Below are positions 55,604 to 64,000 of a DNA stretch of 64,000 nt, one piece after another. The notes beneath the pieces were generated by a model, which was not told where the DNA came from, did not search any database, and saw only the letters and a program-made list of their open reading frames with translations. Where the stretch lies: positions 1 through 64,000 of the forward strand of contig NZ_AONC01000001.1 of NCBI RefSeq assembly GCF_000585215.1, given 5' to 3'. The position numbers and the translations under genes are program-made. The DNA comes from Imhoffiella purpurea. Lineage in GTDB: Bacteria; Pseudomonadota; Gammaproteobacteria; Chromatiales; Chromatiaceae. The stretch's first letter is position 1. The number at the start of each line of letters is the position of its first letter.

Positions 55604-56739
55604 GATACGTCGACGAGTTCCGCGATCAGCGGCTGGCCCGCCAACTGGCGGCCGCCATCGCCGCCGCCGCCCGTCCGGACCGCGAATATCGGCTGATGGA
55701 GTTCTGCGGCGGCCACACCCATGCCATCTTCCGCTACGGCGTCCAGCATCTGATGCCGTCGAACGTGCGCTTCATTCACGGCCCCGGCTGTCCGGTCTGC
55801 GTGTTGCCCATGGCCCGGATCGATCAGGCGATCGCGCTTGCGACCCGCCACGGCGTGACCCTCTGCACCTACGGGGATCTGATGCGGGTGCCGGCGAGCG
55901 AGCGCAAGAGCCTGCTCAAGGCCAAGGCCGAGGGTGCCGACATCCGCATGATCTATTCCACCCAGGACGCGCTGCGCATCGCCCGCGAGAACCCCGAACG
56001 CCAGGTCGTCCTCTTCGCCATCGGCTTCGAGACCACCACGCCGCCGACCGCGGTCGCGATCAAGACCGCGCGCGCCGAGGGGCTCGCCAACTTCTCCGTC
56101 TTCTGCAATCACGTCCTGACCCCACCGGCGCTGAGGACCATCCTGGCGACGGCGGGCCCCGAGGGCGTGCGTCTCGACGGCATCCTGGGCCCCTCGCACG
56201 TGAGCACCCTGATCGGCAGCCGGCCCTATGCCTTCGTTCCGAGCGAGTTCGGCGTGCCCGTGGTGATCGCCGGATTCGAGCCGCTGGACGTGATGCAGTC
56301 CGCCCTGATGCTGATCGAGCAGATCAACGCAGGACGCTGCGAGGTCGAGAACCAGTACCTGCGCGCCGTCACCGAGGACGGCAATCCGAAGGCCCTGGCC
56401 CTGATGGACGAGGTGTTCCGGATCCGCGACCGCTTCGAGTGGCGGGGGCTGGGCGAACTGCCCGACAGCGCCCTGGCGCTGTCCGAGGACTATGCCGATC
56501 TCGACGCCGAACTGCGCTTTCCGGTGGAGGTCCCCGAGTCCAGGGAGGCACGCGGCTGCGAATGCCCGGCCATCCTGCGCGGGGTCAAGGAGCCGACCGA
56601 CTGCCGGCTGTTCGGGACGGTCTGCACGCCGGACAATCCGATGGGATCCTGCATGGTCTCGTCCGAGGGTGCCTGCGCCGCCTACTGGAGCTACGGGCGT
56701 TTCAGAGCCTCGAGTTCCTCTCCGGCGGTGGGTGCCTGA
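55600..56739 (+). CDS. hypD: Hydrogenase maturation factor HypD
   Basis: 379 residues. It begins MRYVDEFRDQ and has the conserved CGGHTHAIFRYG, HGPGCPVCVLP, DLMRVP and FAIGFETTTPPTA segments, then the C-terminal cysteine region (CECPAIL, CRLFGTVCTPDNPMGSCMVS) that binds an iron-sulfur cluster. HypD with HypC builds the Fe(CN)2CO unit of the hydrogenase active site. It ends the maturation cluster; a strong hairpin lies between it and the convergent glgP gene. Confidence 0.95.
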   Translation: MRYVDEFRDQRLARQLAAAIAAAARPDREYRLMEFCGGHTHAIFRYGVQHLMPSNVRFIHGPGCPVCVLPMARIDQAIALATRHGVTLCTYGDLMRVPASERKSLLKAKAEGADIRMIYSTQDALRIARENPERQVVLFAIGFETTTPPTAVAIKTARAEGLANFSVFCNHVLTPPALRTILATAGPEGVRLDGILGPSHVSTLIGSRPYAFVPSEFGVPVVIAGFEPLDVMQSALMLIEQINAGRCEVENQYLRAVTEDGNPKALALMDEVFRIRDRFEWRGLGELPDSALALSEDYADLDAELRFPVEVPESREARGCECPAILRGVKEPTDCRLFGTVCTPDNPMGSCMVSSEGACAAYWSYGRFRASSSSPAVGA

Positions 56740-56760
56740 CGCACCGTTTCGCGAGCCGAT

Positions 56761-56793
56761 CCCCACTGCCCGAGTTTCGCTCGGGCGGTGGGG
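56761..56793 (+). terminator. Strong hairpin between hypD and convergent glgP
   Basis: CCCCACTGCCCGAG (56761-56774) pairs with CTCGGGCGGTGGGG (56780-56793) around a TTTCG loop, with one G-T wobble. It is 21 bases after the hypD stop and 15 bases from the glgP stop. The following bases lack a long T run (GCGTGCGCGTCTTACC), so it may be a bidirectional or RNA-stabilising structure rather than a classical terminator. Confidence 0.6.
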
Positions 56794-56808
56794 CGTGCGC
56801 GTCTTACC

Positions 56809-59313
<2,505 letters not shown>

Positions 59314-59565
59314 GCGCCGTGTATCCTTCTGCGTTCGTGTGGAGTCTGAGCCGATGATCCCGAAAAGAGCGGCCGGCCGCCAGCAGTGAAACTCCAGCCG
59401 TTGTAATGCAGAGCTTATCCCGGCCTTCGGCATCCATGGGTCGCGAGCGGGCCGATTCGGGCGATGGCTGGCCGTTGGAGTCCGGAAGCCGAGGGCTCCT
59501 TTCCGGATGATACGCGCTTCTGGTGACGAGGATGGGTAGGTTTGCCCTCGGTGAGGCCCCTTCCA

Positions 59566-59868
59566 TCAGGTCGTTCTTCGACGGACCGGCTTCAAGGAGG
59601 CCAGGGGGGAACGGTCGTACTGGAAATCCTTGCGCAACTGTTTGATGAGGGCCGCGCGATCCTCTTCGTTGGCGACCATCAGGGCGGTGAAGGCCGCGCG
59701 CCACTGCGCCAGGTACTCCCGGTCGTCCTGCGACTCGGTGTAGTTCATCACGGCCGTGCAATAGTCTGTCGCCCTCAGGTAGTCCTTGAAGGGCGCGTCG
59801 CTCGGGACGAGCAATGGGGCGACGAGTTGTCTGGCGCGCGCCGATGCGGCGATCTTGGGTTCGACCAT
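59566..59868 (-). CDS. Small hypothetical protein (100 aa)
   Basis: 100 residues. The sequence is mostly helical and charged, with RATDYCTAVMNYTESQDDRE and an Asp/Lys-rich C-terminus (LIKQLRKDFQYDRSPLASL). No signal peptide or membrane helix is evident, and I recognise no family. It lies between glgP and the DUF2939 gene on the same strand and has clean coding character in this frame. A role in glycogen metabolism cannot be claimed. Confidence 0.55.
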   Translation of the reverse strand: MVEPKIAASARARQLVAPLLVPSDAPFKDYLRATDYCTAVMNYTESQDDREYLAQWRAAFTALMVANEEDRAALIKQLRKDFQYDRSPLASLKPVRRRTT

Positions 59869-59944
59869 GCGGGTGTACCGGGAAATCCTGACTGGCTGAT
59901 GACGAAATGCCGATCGCTGACGGCCGGAGGCCGACAGCGCCTTT

Positions 59945-60493
59945 TCAGTAATAAAGCATCACGATTCGCCAGCCAAGCCCCTGGAAGCGCAGTCTCAGAA
60001 TCAAGGGGTCGGCATTCCTCGGGCCGAGACGGACGCGGAAATCGATCGGGTCCTCGAAGAAGGCGTAGGTCAGGGCGTCGCGAATACCCTGGTCGCCATG
60101 ACGCTTCGAGCTCAGGCGCTCGGCGATCCAGTCGAGCGTCACCCAGCGGTCCAGGAACTGCTCGGAACCGGTCTGGCGCAGTCCCGACTCGAGCCAGTCG
60201 ATGAAGGCGTCCGAGAGGCCACCGATGTCGCTCGGATGCTCCTTGTTCAGGCGGTTCCCCAGCGCGTCGCGAACGGCCTCCAGGTCCACCAGCTTGGACA
60301 GTGTCTCTCGATCCTGCGCGGCCAGCGCCTGGTCGAGCTGCCATAGCGTGGCGTAGGGCCAGACCGCGAAGATCGGGAGCGCGGTCATGGCCGCGAGCGC
60401 CAGACGTCGGACTGGGCGCTCGATGCGCTTCCAGTTGCGCCGCCAGGCCGCGAGCGCGGGATGTCTGGCTCTCTTCACGGCCAGTCTCCTCAT
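59945..60493 (-). CDS. DUF2939 protein
   Basis: 182 residues. A basic N-terminus (RRLAVKRARHPALAAWRR) is followed by a membrane helix near 30-48 (RLALAAMTALPIFAVWPYAT). The family signature WQLDQALAAQDRETLSKLVD comes next, with YAFFEDPIDFRVRLG and the closing RLRFQGLGWRIVMLYY. DUF2939 proteins are small inner-membrane-anchored proteins of unknown function. The start codon lies four bases before the ABC-F gene's stop on the same strand, but the genes run in the order ABC-F then DUF2939, so they probably share a transcript. Confidence 0.78.
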   Translation of the reverse strand: MRRLAVKRARHPALAAWRRNWKRIERPVRRLALAAMTALPIFAVWPYATLWQLDQALAAQDRETLSKLVDLEAVRDALGNRLNKEHPSDIGGLSDAFIDWLESGLRQTGSEQFLDRWVTLDWIAERLSSKRHGDQGIRDALTYAFFEDPIDFRVRLGPRNADPLILRLRFQGLGWRIVMLYY

Positions 60494-60497
60494 GTCC

Positions 60498-62399
<1,902 letters not shown>

Positions 62400-62483
62400 G
62401 ATGATCCGGTCGGGGCGGCCGAAAGGCCGCGCAGCTTGTTCTGGTGTGGGTTCTGAGGATGGGTCGCCGTCGCAGGCCGGCGG

Positions 62484-64000
62484 TCAGCCGCCGGACGCGC
62501 CGCGATCCAGCCGGCGATAGCCGATTGCCTCGCCGAGGTGCGTCGGGCTGATGGCCGGTGCATCCTGCAGGTCGGCGATGGTGCGTGCCACCTTGAGGAT
62601 CCGGTGATAGGCCCGGGCCGAGAGCGCGAGCCGGGTCAGCGCCTGTTCCATCAGCCGTTGGCCGGCGGCGTCCAGGGCGCAGTGGCGCTCGATCTCGGGC
62701 GGGGTCATCAGGGCGTTCGGCTTGCCGGTGCGGGCGATCTGTCGTTCCCGCGCCACGACGACACGATGCCGCACGACCGCCGTCGACTCGGTCTCCTTGG
62801 GTGTCGGACCGGTCAGGTGCGAGATCTCCAGTCGTGGAACCTCCACATGCATGTCGATTCGGTCGAGCAAGGGGCCAGAGAGACGCGCGCGATAGCGGGC
62901 GATCTGATCCTGCGAGCAGCGGCAGCCGCCGTTCGCATCGCCGAGATAGCCGCAGGGACAGGGGTTCATGGCCGCGACCAGCTGGAATTGGGCCGGAAAG
63001 CGCGCCTGGCGCGCCGCCCGGGCGATGTCGATGCATCCCGACTCCAATGGTTCGCGCAGCACCTCCAGCACCTTGCGCTCGAACTCGGGCAGCTCGTCGA
63101 GAAAGAGCACGCCCCGGTGTGCCAGCGAGATCTCTCCCGGACGCGGGTTGCTGCCGCCGCCGACCAGCGCCACGCCGGACGCCGTGTGGTGCGGCGAGCG
63201 AAAGGGCCGGCGGCGCCACTCGATGGGGTCGAACGGGGCGCGGCCGCTGACCGAGCGGATGGCCGCCGCCTCGAGCGCCTCGGAATCCGTGAGCGGAGGC
63301 AGCAGGCCCGGCAGGCGGTTGGCCAGCATCGACTTGCCCGAACCCGGCGGCCCCAGCATGAGGATGTGATGCTGTCCGGCCGCGGCCACCTCCAGGGCGC
63401 GCTTGGCATGCTCCTGACCTCGGACCTCGGCGAGATCCGGATAGGCCGGATCGGCGTGCCCCGCAGGTTCGGACACATGGGCCGTGAGCGCCTGGGTGCC
63501 GTTGAGGTGTTCGCAGACCTCCATCAGATGGCGTGCCGGCCTCAGGGTCAGCCCGTCGACCACGGCCGCCTCGGCGGCGTTGGCATGCGGCAGGATCAGC
63601 TCGCGTCCGGCATCGCGCGCCGCGAGCGCCACCGGGAGGACGCCATCGACCGGACGCAGCTCGCCCGACAGGGCCAGTTCGCCGACGAATTCGAGATCCT
63701 CGAGTGCGTTTGGCGCGACCTGTCCCGAGGCGCCGAGGATTCCGAGTGCGATCGGCAGATCGAAGCGTCCGCCCTCCTTGGGCAGGTCCGCCGGGGCCAG
63801 ATTGATGGTCACCCGGCCATCGGGGAACTGGAAACGGCCGTTGAGCAGGGCGCCGCGGACGCGGTCCTTGCTCTCCTTCACCGCCAGTTCGGGCAGGCCG
63901 ACCATGGACAGCGAGGGCAATCCGCCCGTCAGGTGGACCTCCACCGTCACCGGCGGCGCATGGATGCCGACCCGCGCGCGGCTATGGAGAACGCAGAGCG
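62484..64000 (-). CDS. comM: ComM/YifB Mg-chelatase-like AAA+ ATPase, N-terminus cut off
   Basis: About 505 residues visible, with only the first one or two missing beyond the window end. The N-terminal domain reads VLHSRARVGIHAPPVTVEVH, then VGLPELAVKESKDRVRGALL. The ATPase has Walker A MLGPPGSGKSMLANRLPGLL, the LFLDELPEF Walker B and an arginine-rich sensor region. A C-terminal Cys cluster, PCPCGYLGDANGGCRC, is typical of the family. ComM is a hexameric helicase that extends strand invasion during natural transformation. The gene is upstream of the ABC-F gene on the same strand. Confidence 0.93.
   Translation of the reverse strand, partial: LCVLHSRARVGIHAPPVTVEVHLTGGLPSLSMVGLPELAVKESKDRVRGALLNGRFQFPDGRVTINLAPADLPKEGGRFDLPIALGILGASGQVAPNALEDLEFVGELALSGELRPVDGVLPVALAARDAGRELILPHANAAEAAVVDGLTLRPARHLMEVCEHLNGTQALTAHVSEPAGHADPAYPDLAEVRGQEHAKRALEVAAAGQHHILMLGPPGSGKSMLANRLPGLLPPLTDSEALEAAAIRSVSGRAPFDPIEWRRRPFRSPHHTASGVALVGGGSNPRPGEISLAHRGVLFLDELPEFERKVLEVLREPLESGCIDIARAARQARFPAQFQLVAAMNPCPCGYLGDANGGCRCSQDQIARYRARLSGPLLDRIDMHVEVPRLEISHLTGPTPKETESTAVVRHRVVVARERQIARTGKPNALMTPPEIERHCALDAAGQRLMEQALTRLALSARAYHRILKVARTIADLQDAPAISPTHLGEAIGYRRLDRGASGG

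Overview
The window is GC-rich, tightly packed chromosomal DNA from a Gram-negative bacterium. Outer-membrane lipid transport (MCE cassette), OmpR/EnvZ, Aas, TtcA, glycogen phosphorylase and HupK/HypC/HypD-type [NiFe]-hydrogenase maturation genes together suggest a gammaproteobacterium, probably a purple sulfur bacterium (Chromatiaceae-like). The taxonomic guess is inference. I see no rRNA, tRNA, CRISPR array, transposase or phage gene.

Layout. (1) 1-5.4 kb: the end of a SLOG-like protein, a Rossmann/RyR-domain protein, and a four-gene MCE lipid-transport cassette (permease, ATPase, MCE protein, lipoprotein) whose ATPase has lost several catalytic motifs. (2) 5.4-13.8 kb: a giant DUF4062-STAND-TM-WD40 protein on the minus strand, then a SEC-C/TPR protein and a BPSS1780-like membrane protein. 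(3) 13.9-34.2 kb: a surface glycan and exoprotein region. It holds a PIG-L deacetylase divergent from an OGT-like (GT41) enzyme, a GNAT protein, an apparently well-expressed secreted protein, a sialidase-like protein, three GT4 and one GT2 glycosyltransferases, two polytopic membrane proteins, DUF2304, a PPC-domain exoprotein and a double trypsin-fold protease. Part of it (about 18.4-22.1 kb) is visibly richer in A+T than its surroundings. (4) 34.2-45.9 kb: mostly housekeeping or metabolic genes (aas, ketopantoate-reductase family, GNAT-nitrilase fusion, quinone oxidoreductase, YfcE-like phosphoesterase, ttcA, DUF58) and a Cys-rich secreted unknown. (5) 46-52.4 kb, minus strand: a Bcp-like peroxiredoxin, a hybrid kinase with a degenerate receiver, a REC-PAS protein and an ArsR-type regulator in one run, plus ompR-envZ. 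(6) 52.5-56.8 kb: a small membrane ORF with a strong terminator, a TPR protein, an RsmC-like methyltransferase, and the hupK-like-hypC-hypD cluster. (7) 56.8-64 kb, minus strand: glgP, two small unknowns, an ABC-F ATPase and comM, which runs off the end.

The best candidates for an under-described system are the SLOG/RyR gene pair at the left edge with the nearby DUF4062-STAND-WD40 protein, which together look like nucleotide-signalling or conflict genes; the MCE transporter with an apparently disabled ATPase; and the exoprotein pair of a PPC protein facing a protease that carries a second, Ser-to-Asp 'dead' trypsin domain. All functional statements come from reading motifs. No searches were run.
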